A stretch of DNA of 64,000 nt from positions 4,833,001-4,897,000 of the forward strand of contig NZ_CP067100.1 of NCBI RefSeq assembly GCF_016616235.1, in the 5' to 3' direction. Under the pieces are notes generated by a model. That model saw only the letters and a list, made by a program, of their open reading frames with translations, was not told the origin of the DNA and ran no database searches. Source of the DNA: Bradyrhizobium diazoefficiens. Its GTDB lineage: Bacteria; Pseudomonadota; Alphaproteobacteria; Rhizobiales; Xanthobacteraceae. Every line of letters starts with the position of its first letter. Positions within the stretch are counted from its first letter, which is position 1. A program made the translations under genes and the position numbers. Shown one piece after another: positions 10,050 to 18,819 of the stretch.

Positions 10050-10832
10050 GTGCCACAATATTCCAGCTTTGACGCAAGACGGATGCTGAACAAGGTTCCG
10101 GAGGTCACCGCGATCTTCTGGGCCATCAAGGTACTCTCAACCACGGTCGGCGAGACTGGCGCCGACTATCTCGCGGTGCATGTCGGCCTTGGTGCCAGCC
10201 TGACCGCGATCTGCATGAGCGGCCTGCTGGCCGCCGCGCTGCTTCTGCAACTGAGCCGGCGCGCCTGTGTGCCCTGGATCTACTGGCTCACCGTCGTCCT
10301 CGTCAGCGTCGTCGGCACGCAGCTCACCGATCTCCTGACGGACAAGCTCGATGTCAGCCTCTATGTCAGCACCTCGGCATTCGCGTGCGCGCTCGCGGCG
10401 ACATTTTCAGTCTGGTACGGCGTCGAGCGCACGCTGTCGATAAGTTCGATCGTCACGACGCGACGCGAGCTGTTCTACTGGAGCGCAATCCTGTTCACCT
10501 TCGCGCTCGGCACCGCCGCCGGCGATCTCGCCACCGAAGCGCTCGGCCTCGGCTTCCAGCTCGGCGTCGTCGCATTCGGAGCGCTGATCGCGGCGGTGGC
10601 GATCGCCCTCTACGTCGGCGTCAACCCGGTCCTCACCTTCTGGCTCGCCTACATCCTCACGCGTCCGCTCGGCGCCTCGCTCGGCGATCTGCTGTCGCAA
10701 TCGCGCGACTATGGCGGAATGGGCCTTGGCATGATCCAGACCAGCATCGCCTTCCTGACCCTGATCGTCGGCCTGGTCGCCTGGGTGACGTTCGAGAGTG
10801 AGGACGCGCGCCGGCCCGATCCGACGCGATAG
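10050..10832 (+). CDS. COG4705-type polytopic membrane protein (copy 1)
   Basis: About 260 residues, mostly hydrophobic, with seven or eight likely TM helices. It has an internally repeated signature: VTAIFWAIKVLSTTVGETGADY, FYWSAILFTFALGTAAGD and LTFWLAYILTRPLGASLGD share an (F)W-x-A/I ... T-x-G-x-x-x-GD pattern. GTG at 10050 is preferred because GGGAG sits 7 nt upstream; ATG at 10083 is an alternative. The family is annotated only as an uncharacterised membrane protein, possibly a transporter. A paralogue lies at 11,370, with a small exported protein between them. The divergent TCS probably controls all three. Confidence 0.75.
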   Translation: MPQYSSFDARRMLNKVPEVTAIFWAIKVLSTTVGETGADYLAVHVGLGASLTAICMSGLLAAALLLQLSRRACVPWIYWLTVVLVSVVGTQLTDLLTDKLDVSLYVSTSAFACALAATFSVWYGVERTLSISSIVTTRRELFYWSAILFTFALGTAAGDLATEALGLGFQLGVVAFGALIAAVAIALYVGVNPVLTFWLAYILTRPLGASLGDLLSQSRDYGGMGLGMIQTSIAFLTLIVGLVAWVTFESEDARRPDPTR

Positions 10833-10895
10833 CTCCACACCAAAAGCTTTGACCGCTGGTGCAGGAGACAGAAGCAACAAGAGGAGAACTGCACG

Positions 10896-11294
10896 ATGAA
10901 ACTGATATCCGCCATCACCGTCTGTCTACTGACAACCTTCAGCAGCGAGCCGCGGATGCATGCCAGCCAGCACTTTACTTTTGTGCCGCTCGCGGAGGCC
11001 ACGACGGCAAAACTCGGCGATCTCACACCGTTCCGGACCATCGTGGTCGATGTCGCCGCGCTGATCGACAAGGGCGACCTCGTCGGCGCCAAGGCCCGGA
11101 TCAAGGATCTCGAGACGAAATGGGACGACGCCGAAGCAGGATTGAAGCCGCGCGCGGCGTCGGACTGGCACACCATCGACAAGGCGATCGATCGGGCGCT
11201 GGAGGCGCTGCGCGCGGGCTCGCCGGACGCGGCAAAGTGCAAGCAGGCCGTCGCCGATCTGCTCTCGGTCATGGATGGCATCGCGAGAGCCTGA
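10896..11294 (+). CDS. Small exported protein between two COG4705-type genes
   Basis: 132 residues with a short hydrophobic N-terminus ([15 protein letters not shown]), consistent with a signal peptide. A mostly helical mature part follows ([29 protein letters not shown] ...). An AGGAG ribosome site precedes the ATG by 8 nt. No catalytic motif is visible. Its repeated helical look and position suggest a periplasmic partner or sensor for the flanking membrane proteins; this is inference from gene order. Downstream spacing of about 75 bp is compatible with one transcript. Confidence 0.65.
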   Translation: MKLISAITVCLLTTFSSEPRMHASQHFTFVPLAEATTAKLGDLTPFRTIVVDVAALIDKGDLVGAKARIKDLETKWDDAEAGLKPRAASDWHTIDKAIDRALEALRAGSPDAAKCKQAVADLLSVMDGIARA

Positions 11295-11369
11295 CCCTGC
11301 TGCGGCCCACCATCCAAGGTTTGAAGCGTCAGCCGCGATCGTCCCGGCTGACGCAACAAGGAGGACACC

Positions 11370-12206
11370 ATGAAAGATCACGCGAAGAGCAGCATCGTCA
11401 GCGAGAGCAAGGTCCCGGAGGTCACGCTCGGTTTCTGGATCGTCAAGATCGCCGCGACGACCCTCGGGGAGACCGGCGGCGACACCGTCACAATGACGCT
11501 GAACTGGGGTTATCTTGCAGGGACATGCCTGTTCCTGGCTGCCATGATCGTCCTGGTCGCAGCGCAAGTCCGCGCGCGGAAATTCCATCCCGCGCTGTAT
11601 TGGGCGACCATCGTGGCATCGACGACTTTCGGCACCACGATGGCCGACTTCGCCGACCGCTCGCTCGGCATCGGATATACCGGCGGTTCGACGCTGCTTC
11701 TCACCTGCCTCGTGCTGGCGCTCGGCCTCTGGTATCGCACCGAGGGAACGATCTCCGTCGATAGCGTCAACACGCCGCGCGTCGAGACCTTCTATTGGGC
11801 CGCGATCACCTTTTCACAGACGCTGGGCACTGCACTCGGCGACTGGATCGCCGATACCGGCAACATGGGCTACCGGGGCGGCGCGCTGATCTTCGCGGCC
11901 GGGTTGGCCGCCATTGCGGCGCTCTACTTCTGGACCCGCGTCTCGCGCGTCGCGCTGTTCTGGGGGGCCTTCGTCCTGACGCGCCCACTCGGCGCCACCG
12001 TCGGCGACTTCCTCGACAAACCACTCGATCATGGCGGCTTGGCCCTGAGCCGGCCGCTGGCCTCTGCGGCGATCGCAATTTTCATGCTGCTGTGCCTGGT
12101 CTTGATCCCTCAACGTGCGGGACAGCATCCCGGACAGCGTGAACGGCCGAGCAAACCTGAGCAGCAGGTGGAGGGCCCTGGCTTAGCGGATGACCGTCGC
12201 CAGTGA
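11370..12206 (+). CDS. COG4705-type polytopic membrane protein (copy 2)
   Basis: 278 residues, paralogous to the gene at 10,050. The same repeated signatures appear: VTLGFWIVKIAATTLGETGGD, STTFGTTMADFADR, FYWAAITFSQTLGTALGDW and FWGAFVLTRPLGATVGDFL. Seven or eight TM helices are expected, followed by a charged tail of about 35 residues. An AAGGAGG ribosome site lies 5 nt before the ATG. The conserved GETGGD/GDW/TRPLGA acidic and polar residues in membrane context hint at cation handling, but no substrate is established. The 3' end overlaps the convergent small gene by 24 bp. Confidence 0.75.
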   Translation: MKDHAKSSIVSESKVPEVTLGFWIVKIAATTLGETGGDTVTMTLNWGYLAGTCLFLAAMIVLVAAQVRARKFHPALYWATIVASTTFGTTMADFADRSLGIGYTGGSTLLLTCLVLALGLWYRTEGTISVDSVNTPRVETFYWAAITFSQTLGTALGDWIADTGNMGYRGGALIFAAGLAAIAALYFWTRVSRVALFWGAFVLTRPLGATVGDFLDKPLDHGGLALSRPLASAAIAIFMLLCLVLIPQRAGQHPGQRERPSKPEQQVEGPGLADDRRQ

Positions 12207-12446
12207 CGAGTAGCGCTTATTCGGCTTGGCTTCGCCGGGCGCAAACTGTGCAAACGCTTCGCTGACACGCACCGCCGGCGGTGTGTCGCTCGCGAAGCGG
12301 AATTCCTTCGGCCGCGGCGCGTAGAAGCTGGCGCTGTAATAGTTGTCGTCGAAGCGCGCCTCGCCGACGCCGAACAATGCGTCGCAGACGAACAGGAGCG
12401 CGTAGACTCCCGCGACCGCCGCGACGATCTCCTTGAGAATAGACAT
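12183..12446 (-). CDS. Small membrane-anchored hypothetical protein
   Basis: About 87 residues starting at MSILKEIVAAVAGVYALLFVCDALFG, a single N-terminal hydrophobic helix, then a short polar domain (FDDNYYSASFYAPRPKEFRF). No known motif is recognised; similar short membrane-anchored proteins occur in Bradyrhizobium. The chosen start is the ATG just before the hydrophobic segment; an upstream start would add 15 residues. It converges with and overlaps the COG4705-type gene. Confidence 0.6.
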   Translation of the reverse strand: MSILKEIVAAVAGVYALLFVCDALFGVGEARFDDNYYSASFYAPRPKEFRFASDTPPAVRVSEAFAQFAPGEAKPNKRYSSLATVIR

Positions 12447-12571
12447 GATCGTGCCCTGCCCTTTTGCAGGCAGGATGCAGGTCAGTTCCAAAGCCCTGGT
12501 TTAAGGCGGCGCGCTTCTTGTCCACAAGGTTTGCCGCCGCTGAGCGAATTGCAGACGATTTTATCGATCTC

Positions 12572-12606
12572 AAAAAAGGGCCCGCCTGACTGGATCAGGC
12601 GGGCCC
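12572..12606 (-). terminator. Intrinsic terminator of the aldehyde dehydrogenase gene
   Basis: On the minus strand a GC-rich perfect hairpin (GGGCCCGCCTGA with its complement, 5-nt loop) is followed by six T. It lies 23 bp past the stop of the dehydrogenase. Confidence 0.85.
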
Positions 12607-12628
12607 AGGATTGGCCGCTCGGGAGGTA

Positions 12629-14113
12629 TCAGACGGCCAAGTTCATCCACACCGCCTTCGGCTCGGTGAAATTGTCGAGCGCGGCGGTGCCATGCTCGCG
12701 GCCGAGGCCGGAGTCGCGCTCGCCGCCCCAGGGCAGGCGTACATCGGTATAGCCATAGGTGTTCATCCAGACCGTGCCCGCCCGCGCCCGCTTGGCGAAA
12801 CGCTGCAGCCTGCCGATGTCGCGGCTCCAGACGCCGGCGGCGAGGCTGTAGGCCGTGTCGTTAGCGATCCGCAAGGCATCAGCCTCGTCCTTGAACTTGA
12901 TGACGCTGACCACGGGCCCAAAGATCTCCTCCTGCGAGATCCGCATCTCGTGCGCGACATCGGCGAACACGGTCGGGCTGATGAAATAGCCGCGGTCGCC
13001 GATACGCGTCCCGCCGGTGACGAGCCTCGCGCCCTCCTTCCGGCCGATGTCGACGTAGTCGAGAATCGACTTCATCTGCTTCTCGGAGATGACGGGCCCG
13101 AGCGCGGTCTTGCGATTGAGCGGATCGCCGATCCTGATCGACTTGGCGCGCGCGGCGAGCCGCTCGACGACCTCGTCATAGGCCTTCTCCTGCACCAACA
13201 CGCGCGAACCGGCCGAGCAGACCTGGCCGGCATTGAAGAAGATACCGGAGGCCGCAGCCTTGCTGGCCGCCTCGAGGTCGGCATCGTCGAAAATGACATT
13301 GGCCGATTTGCCGCCGAGCTCGAGCGAGACGCGCTTGAAGTTGCTCGCCGCGGCCTTCATGATTCCGCGCCCCACCCCGGGCGAGCCGGTGAAGGTGACC
13401 TTGTCTACATCAGGATGATTGACCAGCGCGTCGCCGACAACGCGGCCGGGACCGGTGACGACGTTGAAGACGCCCGCCGGCAGGCCCGCTTCGAGCGCAA
13501 GCTCGGCGATGCGCAGCGCCGACAGCGAGGTCAGCTCGGCCGGTTTCATCACGATGGTGCAGCCGCAGGCCAGTGCCGGCGCAAGCTTCCACATCCCGAT
13601 CATCAGCGGGAAGTTCCACGGTACGATCGCCGCGACCACGCCGACCGGCTCACGCACGGTATAGGTCAGGGCGTCGTCGCGCACCGGCACGACCTCGCCG
13701 CTGATCTTGTCGGTCCAGCCGGCGTAGTAGGTCAACGTGTCGACGGCCGCCGGAAAGTCCTGGCGCATCGTCGCGGAGATCGGCTTGCCCGCATCGATCG
13801 ATTCCAGCTCGATGATCTCATCGGCGTTGCGCTTGAGCAGGTCGGCCCAGCGCAGCAGGATCTGGCCGCGCTCGGACGCCCGCATCGTGCGCCACGGACC
13901 TTCGAATGCCCGGCGCGCGGCAGCCACGGCGTGCTCGACATCGGCCTCGCCGCCTTCGGCGATGGTGGCGATGACCTGTCCGGTGGCGGGATTGATCGAT
14001 TTGAAGGTGCGGCTGGAGCTCGCGGGCACGCGACGGCCGTCGATGAGCAGATGCTGCGGCCGCGCCATGAATTCGGTGGCCGGCGAATGCGCAAAGTCAT
14101 ATGCAACAGACAT
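12629..14113 (-). CDS. NAD(P)+-dependent aldehyde dehydrogenase
   Basis: Oxidises an aldehyde to the acid with NAD(P)+. About 494 residues, normal for the superfamily. Visible motifs: the IVPWNFPLMIGMWKLAPAL cofactor region, the FTGSPGVGRGI nucleotide-binding loop, general base Glu in LELGGKSAN, and nucleophile Cys in FFNAGQVCSAGSRV. Two tandem ATG codons (14,116 and 14,113) follow an AGGAGG; the second has the better spacing. It is closest in look to the betaine-aldehyde/phenylacetaldehyde type, but the substrate cannot be fixed. Divergent from the regulator at 14,227, with an intrinsic terminator behind it. Confidence 0.9.
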   Translation of the reverse strand: MSVAYDFAHSPATEFMARPQHLLIDGRRVPASSSRTFKSINPATGQVIATIAEGGEADVEHAVAAARRAFEGPWRTMRASERGQILLRWADLLKRNADEIIELESIDAGKPISATMRQDFPAAVDTLTYYAGWTDKISGEVVPVRDDALTYTVREPVGVVAAIVPWNFPLMIGMWKLAPALACGCTIVMKPAELTSLSALRIAELALEAGLPAGVFNVVTGPGRVVGDALVNHPDVDKVTFTGSPGVGRGIMKAAASNFKRVSLELGGKSANVIFDDADLEAASKAAASGIFFNAGQVCSAGSRVLVQEKAYDEVVERLAARAKSIRIGDPLNRKTALGPVISEKQMKSILDYVDIGRKEGARLVTGGTRIGDRGYFISPTVFADVAHEMRISQEEIFGPVVSVIKFKDEADALRIANDTAYSLAAGVWSRDIGRLQRFAKRARAGTVWMNTYGYTDVRLPWGGERDSGLGREHGTAALDNFTEPKAVWMNLAV

Positions 14114-14190
14114 CATATTTCCTCCTGAGCTGGTATGCCAGACTAGAGGCGCAGCGGCTGGAGTAAATATGATATGATTTGCAAATGGAC

Positions 14191-14206
14191 GCTTCACATA
14201 TGAAGC
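14191..14206. promoter_or_regulatory. Perfect inverted repeat in the divergent promoter region
   Basis: GCTTCA-CATA-TGAAGC lies in the 113-bp gap between the aldehyde dehydrogenase and the divergent regulator, 20 bp before the regulator's ATG. An AT-rich direct repeat (ATGATATGAT) lies beside it at about 14,169-14,178. The palindrome is a plausible binding site for the adjacent ModE-HTH regulator; no experiment is implied. Confidence 0.5.
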
Positions 14207-14226
14207 GTAGTTCATAAGGAAGGCCA

Positions 14227-15309
14227 ATGCTTCAGATCGAGATCGAGGCCGTCTGGCGGTTTCGCCGGGAAGCTAGCCCCCGCACTGTGGTGGTCATGCT
14301 CGGCATCCTCAACGAGATCCGGAAGACGGGAAAGATCACCAGCGCCGCGAGCGACGCGCACCTCTCCTATCGCCATGTCTGGAATCTGATCGAGCAATGG
14401 TCCGAGTTCTTCGGCACGCCGCTGGTCGAGACCCAGCGCGGCAGGGGCTCAAAGCTCACGCCGTTCGGCGAGCGGTTGGTGTGGGCCGGCGAGCGCATGC
14501 AGGCGCGGCTCGGGCCGCAGCTCGAGAACCTGGCGCAGGAGCTCGCGAGCGAGATCAAGCCGTTCCTCGAACAGCGCCCTTCCGTGATCCGCGTCCATGC
14601 CAGCCACGGCTTCGCGGTCGCCAAGCTGCGCGAATTCCTCGACCGCGATCCCGGCATCGGCGTCGATCTGCGCTATGTCAGCAACCAGCATTCGCTGGTC
14701 TCGCTGGCCCAGGGCGCCTGCGACCTCTCCGGCCTGCATCTGCCGCACGGCGCGCTACGCGCGCAAGGCATCAAGGCAGCCCGCGAATGGCTCGATCCGC
14801 GCGAGGACCGCATCATCAGTTTCGTCACGCGCGAGATGGGGCTAATGGTTGCGCGTGGCAATCCGCTGCGGCTCGCCTCGCTCCACGACCTCACCAAACC
14901 GAACGTCCGCTTCGTCAACCGCGACCATGATTCCGGCACGCGCCTGTTGTTCGACCAGCTGCTCGCCGCGAACGGCATCGACGAAAGCCGCGTCAACGGC
15001 GCGCAGCAGATCGAGTTCACTCATGCCGCGGTTGCGGCCTATGTCGCCAGCGGCATGGCGGATGCGAGCTTTGGCGTCGAGGCCGCCGCCCGGCATTTCG
15101 GCCTCGATTTCATCCGCATCCTCACCGAGGATTATTTCTTCGTCTGCAAGCGCGCCTTCCTCGACACCGCCCCGATGCAGCGCATCCTCGAAATCATCCG
15201 CAGCGCCGATTTCCGCGCCGCCGTGGCCACCCTGCCCGGCTACGTGCCGTCGGATACCGGCGCTGTCACCGGCGTGAAGGCGTTTCTGGAGATGCACGCC
15301 GTGCGGTGA
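14227..15309 (+). CDS. ModE-type HTH regulator with periplasmic-binding-like domain
   Basis: 360 residues. The N-terminal 110 residues form a LysR/ModE-type winged helix (MLGILNEIRKTGKITSAASD ... SYRHVWNLIEQW ... RGRGSKLTPFGERL). From about residue 115 a type-2 periplasmic-binding-like fold (PBP_like) follows: VIRVHASHGFAVAKLREFL, NRDHDSGTRLLFDQLL, AAYVASGMADASFGVE. Such proteins sense a small ligand and repress or activate neighbouring genes. An AAGGAAGG ribosome site precedes the ATG. It probably controls the divergent aldehyde dehydrogenase; the ligand is unknown, and molybdate is only a family association of the HTH. Confidence 0.85.
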   Translation: MLQIEIEAVWRFRREASPRTVVVMLGILNEIRKTGKITSAASDAHLSYRHVWNLIEQWSEFFGTPLVETQRGRGSKLTPFGERLVWAGERMQARLGPQLENLAQELASEIKPFLEQRPSVIRVHASHGFAVAKLREFLDRDPGIGVDLRYVSNQHSLVSLAQGACDLSGLHLPHGALRAQGIKAAREWLDPREDRIISFVTREMGLMVARGNPLRLASLHDLTKPNVRFVNRDHDSGTRLLFDQLLAANGIDESRVNGAQQIEFTHAAVAAYVASGMADASFGVEAAARHFGLDFIRILTEDYFFVCKRAFLDTAPMQRILEIIRSADFRAAVATLPGYVPSDTGAVTGVKAFLEMHAVR

Positions 15310-15339
15310 TGAAGCGCGGCGCAATAGCAGGCCGCAGCC

Positions 15340-15921
15340 TCAACCGTGACGCGCCTCCTTGCGGTGTCCGTTCTCGCTGAGGCGATCGACCCAGGCGATG
15401 CCGATCGCGGAGATGATGAAGGTCAGATGGATCAGCACCTGCCACATCACGCCGCTCTCGGTGAAATTGCTGCGCGTGGTGCCGAGATTGCCGGCCTCGA
15501 TGAAGGTTCTGAGCAGCGAGATCGAGGAGATGCCGATGATCGCCATCGCGAGCTTGATCTTGAGCACGCTGGCATTGACGTGGCTCAGCCATTCCGGCTC
15601 GTCGGGATGGCCGCTCAGGTTCAGGCGCGAAACGAAAGTTTCGTAACCGCCAACGATCACCATCACCAGCAGGTTCGAGATCATGACGACGTCGATCAGC
15701 CCGAGCACGACCAGCATGATCTGCTGCTCGCTGGCGTCGAACGAGTGCACGACGAGGTGCCAGAGTTCCTTCAGGAACAGCAGCACGTAGACGCCCTGTG
15801 CGATGATGAGGCCGACATAGAGCGGCAATTGCAGCCAGCGCGAGCCAAAGATCAGCTGGGCGAACGGGCCGATCTGTGGCTGCGAAGGCGCGGCCGAAGG
15901 TGCATTGAGTTCGGACGTCAT
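15340..15921 (-). CDS. YqhA/UPF0114-type membrane protein (TIGR00645)
   Basis: 193 residues with about four TM helices: [59 protein letters not shown] and [20 protein letters not shown]. The segment [13 protein letters not shown] ... [20 protein letters not shown] is the family signature. The function of the family is not established. It lies 34 bp after terC on the same strand and may be the last gene of the ter-like operon. Confidence 0.88.
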   Translation of the reverse strand: MTSELNAPSAAPSQPQIGPFAQLIFGSRWLQLPLYVGLIIAQGVYVLLFLKELWHLVVHSFDASEQQIMLVVLGLIDVVMISNLLVMVIVGGYETFVSRLNLSGHPDEPEWLSHVNASVLKIKLAMAIIGISSISLLRTFIEAGNLGTTRSNFTESGVMWQVLIHLTFIISAIGIAWVDRLSENGHRKEARHG

Positions 15922-15955
15922 TAATCACTCCGGATTGCAAACGGGACGCGGCGCC

Positions 15956-16594
15956 TCAGAGACTCGCGATCACGGGCGCGAGCTCGAGCGAGCCGCGATA
16001 GATCATCTCGAAGGCGACGTAGACGATGATGGCGAGGCCGACATAGGCGATCCAGCGCTGCTTCTGCAGCACGCGGCCGAGCAGATCGGCGGCAACACCC
16101 ATCAACGCGACCGACAGCAGCAGGCCGAAGGCGAGGATGTAGGGATGCTCGCGCGCCGCGCCCGCGACGGCGAGGACGTTGTCGAGCGACATCGAGACGT
16201 CGGCAGCGACGATCTGCAACGCCGCCTGCCCGAAGGTCTTCCGCGGCACATCTGCGGTGCCGGCGCCGCCACTATGGCTGAAAGCGAGCTGGCTCGCATG
16301 CGCGGACTGCTCGCGCAGCTCGCGCCACATCTTCCAGCACACCCAGAGCAGCAGCACGCCGCCGGCGAGCAGCAGGCCGATCACCTGGAGCAGCTGGGTC
16401 GCGACGCCGGCAAAGACGATGCGCAATGCGGTCGCCGCGACGATGCCGACGACGATGGCGCGCCGGCGCTGCCCGGCCGGCAGGCCGGCAGCGGCCAGGC
16501 CAATGACGACGGCATTGTCGCCGGCGAGCACGAGATCGATCAGGACGACCTGAAGCAGCGCGGTCAGCGCGTCAGCGGTGACGAATTCAGTCAT
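15956..16594 (-). CDS. TerC-family integral membrane protein (YjbE type)
   Basis: 212 residues with seven predicted TM segments. The TerC acidic signatures are present: LIDLVLAGDNAVVIGLAAAGLP and, in the second half, IVAADVSMSLDNVLAVAGAA. These membrane Asp/Asn residues are linked to metal (mainly Mn2+) export in characterised TerC relatives. The start overlaps the upstream gene by 4 bp, so it is coupled to the small membrane protein and TerB genes. Metal substrate here is inferred from the family, not shown. Confidence 0.9.
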   Translation of the reverse strand: MTEFVTADALTALLQVVLIDLVLAGDNAVVIGLAAAGLPAGQRRRAIVVGIVAATALRIVFAGVATQLLQVIGLLLAGGVLLLWVCWKMWRELREQSAHASQLAFSHSGGAGTADVPRKTFGQAALQIVAADVSMSLDNVLAVAGAAREHPYILAFGLLLSVALMGVAADLLGRVLQKQRWIAYVGLAIIVYVAFEMIYRGSLELAPVIASL

Positions 16595-16959
16595 GATTGA
16601 TCATGTTTCGATGCGGACGGATCGAGCCACTGCGGCTTCTTCCGCTCGACCCAATCCAGGACCTTCGAGCGCGAGGCGCGCAGCGCCGGTACGTCTTCTG
16701 CGAGCAGCGCGAGGCCGAGCGGCAGCATCCAGACGCCGAGCACCGGCAGGAAGGACAGCACGCCGCCGACGACGAGCAGCGCGCCGGACGGAATCCTGAC
16801 CCAGCGGCTGGACGGCTTGAGCAGATAGGTGACGGCGTTGCCCATGCGCGGCGGCAGGCGATCGACGAGCCTGTCGAGGCGCGGATCGCCACCGGCCATC
16901 CGGCCGGTGGCGCCCGCAGCTCCGGTCGTACCCTCCTCCGATGCTGCGCTCATGCTCAC
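16591..16959 (-). CDS. Small membrane protein between terB and terC
   Basis: 122 residues. A Gly/Ala-rich cytoplasmic start is followed by a hydrophobic pair (IPSGALLVVGGVLSFLPVLGVWMLPLGLALLA) with a Pro/Gly turn, like the PGPGW family of small membrane proteins, then a charged tail ending near RKKPQWLDP. It overlaps TerB and TerC by 4 bp on each side, so the three are translationally coupled. A role alongside TerB/TerC in metal or membrane stress is inferred from that coupling. Family assignment is tentative. Confidence 0.7.
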   Translation of the reverse strand: MSMSAASEEGTTGAAGATGRMAGGDPRLDRLVDRLPPRMGNAVTYLLKPSSRWVRIPSGALLVVGGVLSFLPVLGVWMLPLGLALLAEDVPALRASRSKVLDWVERKKPQWLDPSASKHDQS

Positions 16960-17417
16960 TCCTGCGTGGCGGCACTCGCCGCGCCCGGGCCGACCAGCTT
17001 TGCGCGCGGCAGCACCAAAGTCAGCAGGCGGAGCAGCTTGATCACCTGCACCTCATGCGGATGCACGTCCTCGTCCGCGGCCGCGACGCGCTCCGACAAT
17101 TCCATCAAATCCGAGGAGAGCGGCATGTTCGAAACCGGCCGCAGCGTATCGATCACCACGTTGGCAAAGTCCGGCTCCTCCAATCGTTCCGCCAGTTCGT
17201 CGAACATCGCAAACAGCCGCTCGTCGCCGATATGCGGCGCCAGGCCGCGATCCCGGATGAAGCGGATCACCTCGTCGCGCTCGATTGGCGAAACGCGCCG
17301 GTCAGCCACGGCGACCAGCGCGCCGGCGATGACCAGCGCCACCGCGGCCTGCTCATTCAGGCTGGACGGTTCGGTGATCTCGAGTTCGATGGGATTTGCA
17401 GTGGCGGCGTCAGACAT
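16956..17417 (-). CDS. TerB-family tellurite-resistance-like protein
   Basis: 153 residues, all-helical. The TerB domain spans about 20-145: AAVALVIAGALVAVADRRVSPIERDEVIRF, then ERVAAADEDVHPHEVQVIKLL, with acidic metal-binding-type residues in the repeated A-D-x-x-(V/x)-x-x-x-E pattern. It is a soluble protein on the cytoplasmic face, often encoded with TerC. First gene of the terB-small membrane protein-terC(-yqhA) unit. Actual tellurite resistance is not implied. Confidence 0.87.
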   Translation of the reverse strand: MSDAATANPIELEITEPSSLNEQAAVALVIAGALVAVADRRVSPIERDEVIRFIRDRGLAPHIGDERLFAMFDELAERLEEPDFANVVIDTLRPVSNMPLSSDLMELSERVAAADEDVHPHEVQVIKLLRLLTLVLPRAKLVGPGAASAATQE

Positions 17418-17716
17418 CGTTGCTCCTCAATCTTGCGCAATGGCCGCGCGGAGCTGCGATGGACGACTGATCGGAAGGAACTCGAGAGGCCCGACGATCG
17501 GCCGATCCATCGCATTCGCGCGGGACAGGTCATCCGACATCGCGAGGTTTGCCGACATTCGTCGGCGTCCTCGCCAGAGGGGCCCGGATTCTTGTTCGCG
17601 TCACACATAGAGGTGGGTCTGTCGGAATCAAGGCGACAAGACTGCGACCAGCGGCCGCATCGGTTCCACGTTGATGCGCGTTGGCGTCCGGACGCGCTGT
17701 GACTGCTTCTACATGG

Positions 17717-17795
17717 TCCTTGCGAGCGCAGCGAAGAAAATCCAGACTGCCGCCGCGGAACGACTCCGGATTGCTTCGCTACGTCCGCAATGACG
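17717..17795. repeat. Palindromic Bradyrhizobium-type intergenic repeat
   Basis: The arms CTTGCGAGCGCAGCGAAG and, inverted, CTTCGCTACGTCCGCAATG are imperfect complements around about 30 bp. The sequence is the familiar GAGCGCAGCGAAG-N-CAATCC hairpin dispersed in Bradyrhizobium genomes. The rest of the 402-bp gap between terB and the NTF2-like gene shows no gene. Confidence 0.6.
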
Positions 17796-17819
17796 AGTGT
17801 GAGCGACAGCGTTGCTCTT

Positions 17820-18200
17820 TCAATTCACCCGCTCGACGAGATGCGCGCGCGACGGCGACGGATCGAATCGGTCGCCGAAATATTGCGTTTCATGCGCGAC
17901 CAGCCCGTCGCGGAATTCCATGATGCTGACGACGTAGGACGGCACTCCGTCATAGCTCAATACGAACTCGCTGACCCAGAGATCGCCGCCGCCGACAATC
18001 CGGCTGACGGTGAAGCGCTTCGCGTTCGGCTGCACGAACCGGCTCTCCTGGATGTTCCTGCGGCCGTGGATGCGCTCGCCCGACTGCGGATAGTCGAGCA
18101 CGGCGTCCTCGCGGTAGATGTCATGCTCGGCCTCGAAATCGTTTGCGTCCGAAGCAGCCCAATGGCGCTGGAGCGCCGCCCATGTGACCTGGTCATCCAT
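17820..18200 (-). CDS. NTF2-like / SnoaL-type small protein
   Basis: 126 residues from the ATG at 18,200, which has GGAG 6 nt upstream. The NTF2-like fold pattern is visible: WAALQRHWAASDANDFEAEHDIYREDAVLDYPQSG ... GRRNIQESRF ... FVLSYDGVPSYVVSIMEFRDGLVAHETQYF. Such domains bind or isomerise small hydrophobic ligands, or serve as non-enzymatic folds; catalytic residues are not clear enough to name a reaction. Divergent from the YdcZ transporter gene. Confidence 0.8.
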   Translation of the reverse strand: MDDQVTWAALQRHWAASDANDFEAEHDIYREDAVLDYPQSGERIHGRRNIQESRFVQPNAKRFTVSRIVGGGDLWVSEFVLSYDGVPSYVVSIMEFRDGLVAHETQYFGDRFDPSPSRAHLVERVN

Positions 18201-18307
18201 TTCGATCTCCAATATTGAAGCCGGGCGGCCCGGAGATAAAGATATACATCGCGCCTTTCACTTGAGGCAAAATCAAACGGCGGGCTGAACAAGGAGACGA
18301 ACCAGCC

Positions 18308-18754
18308 ATGTTGAAACTGGCGCTTCCGATGCTCCTCGCCGTGGCGGCGGGGATCAGCCTCGTCGTGCAGCAGGCGCTCAACGCCAACCTGCGGACTGCG
18401 CTCAACTCGGCGGCGTGGTCCGGCTTCATGAGCTATTTCCTCGGCGTGCTCTGCATGGTGGCCCTGGCGCTGCTGACGCGCGATCCCATCCCCTCAGTGG
18501 CGACCGCAGCCCGGATACCCTGGTTCGCATGGAGCGGCGGATTGTTCGGAGCCATCTTCATCGGCCTTGGCATCTTCCTCGTGCCGCGGCTCGGCGCCGC
18601 GACATTCTTCGCGCTGCTGATCGCCGGCCAGATGCTCGGATCCGTCGCGTTCGATCATTTTGGCGTGCTCGGCGTTCCCGTCCATCCCGTGAGTGCCGTC
18701 CGGATCGCCGGCGCCGCGCTGCTGGTCGCCGGGGTCGTTCTGATCCGCATGTAG
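18308..18754 (+). CDS. YdcZ-type DMT-family membrane protein
   Basis: 148 residues with five TM helices, matching the DUF606/YdcZ half of the drug/metabolite transporter superfamily (ISLVVQQALNANLRTAL, WSGGLFGAIFIGLGIFLVPRLGAATFFALLIAGQM). These short proteins are thought to work as dimers. An AAGGAGA site lies 12 nt before the ATG. Substrate unknown. Confidence 0.87.
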   Translation: MLKLALPMLLAVAAGISLVVQQALNANLRTALNSAAWSGFMSYFLGVLCMVALALLTRDPIPSVATAARIPWFAWSGGLFGAIFIGLGIFLVPRLGAATFFALLIAGQMLGSVAFDHFGVLGVPVHPVSAVRIAGAALLVAGVVLIRM

Positions 18755-18819
18755 GGCGGAACCATCCTGCCGTCAGGCCTGTTGGTGCACCTCAGGACAA
18801 TTCCGCGACAGGAATACCC

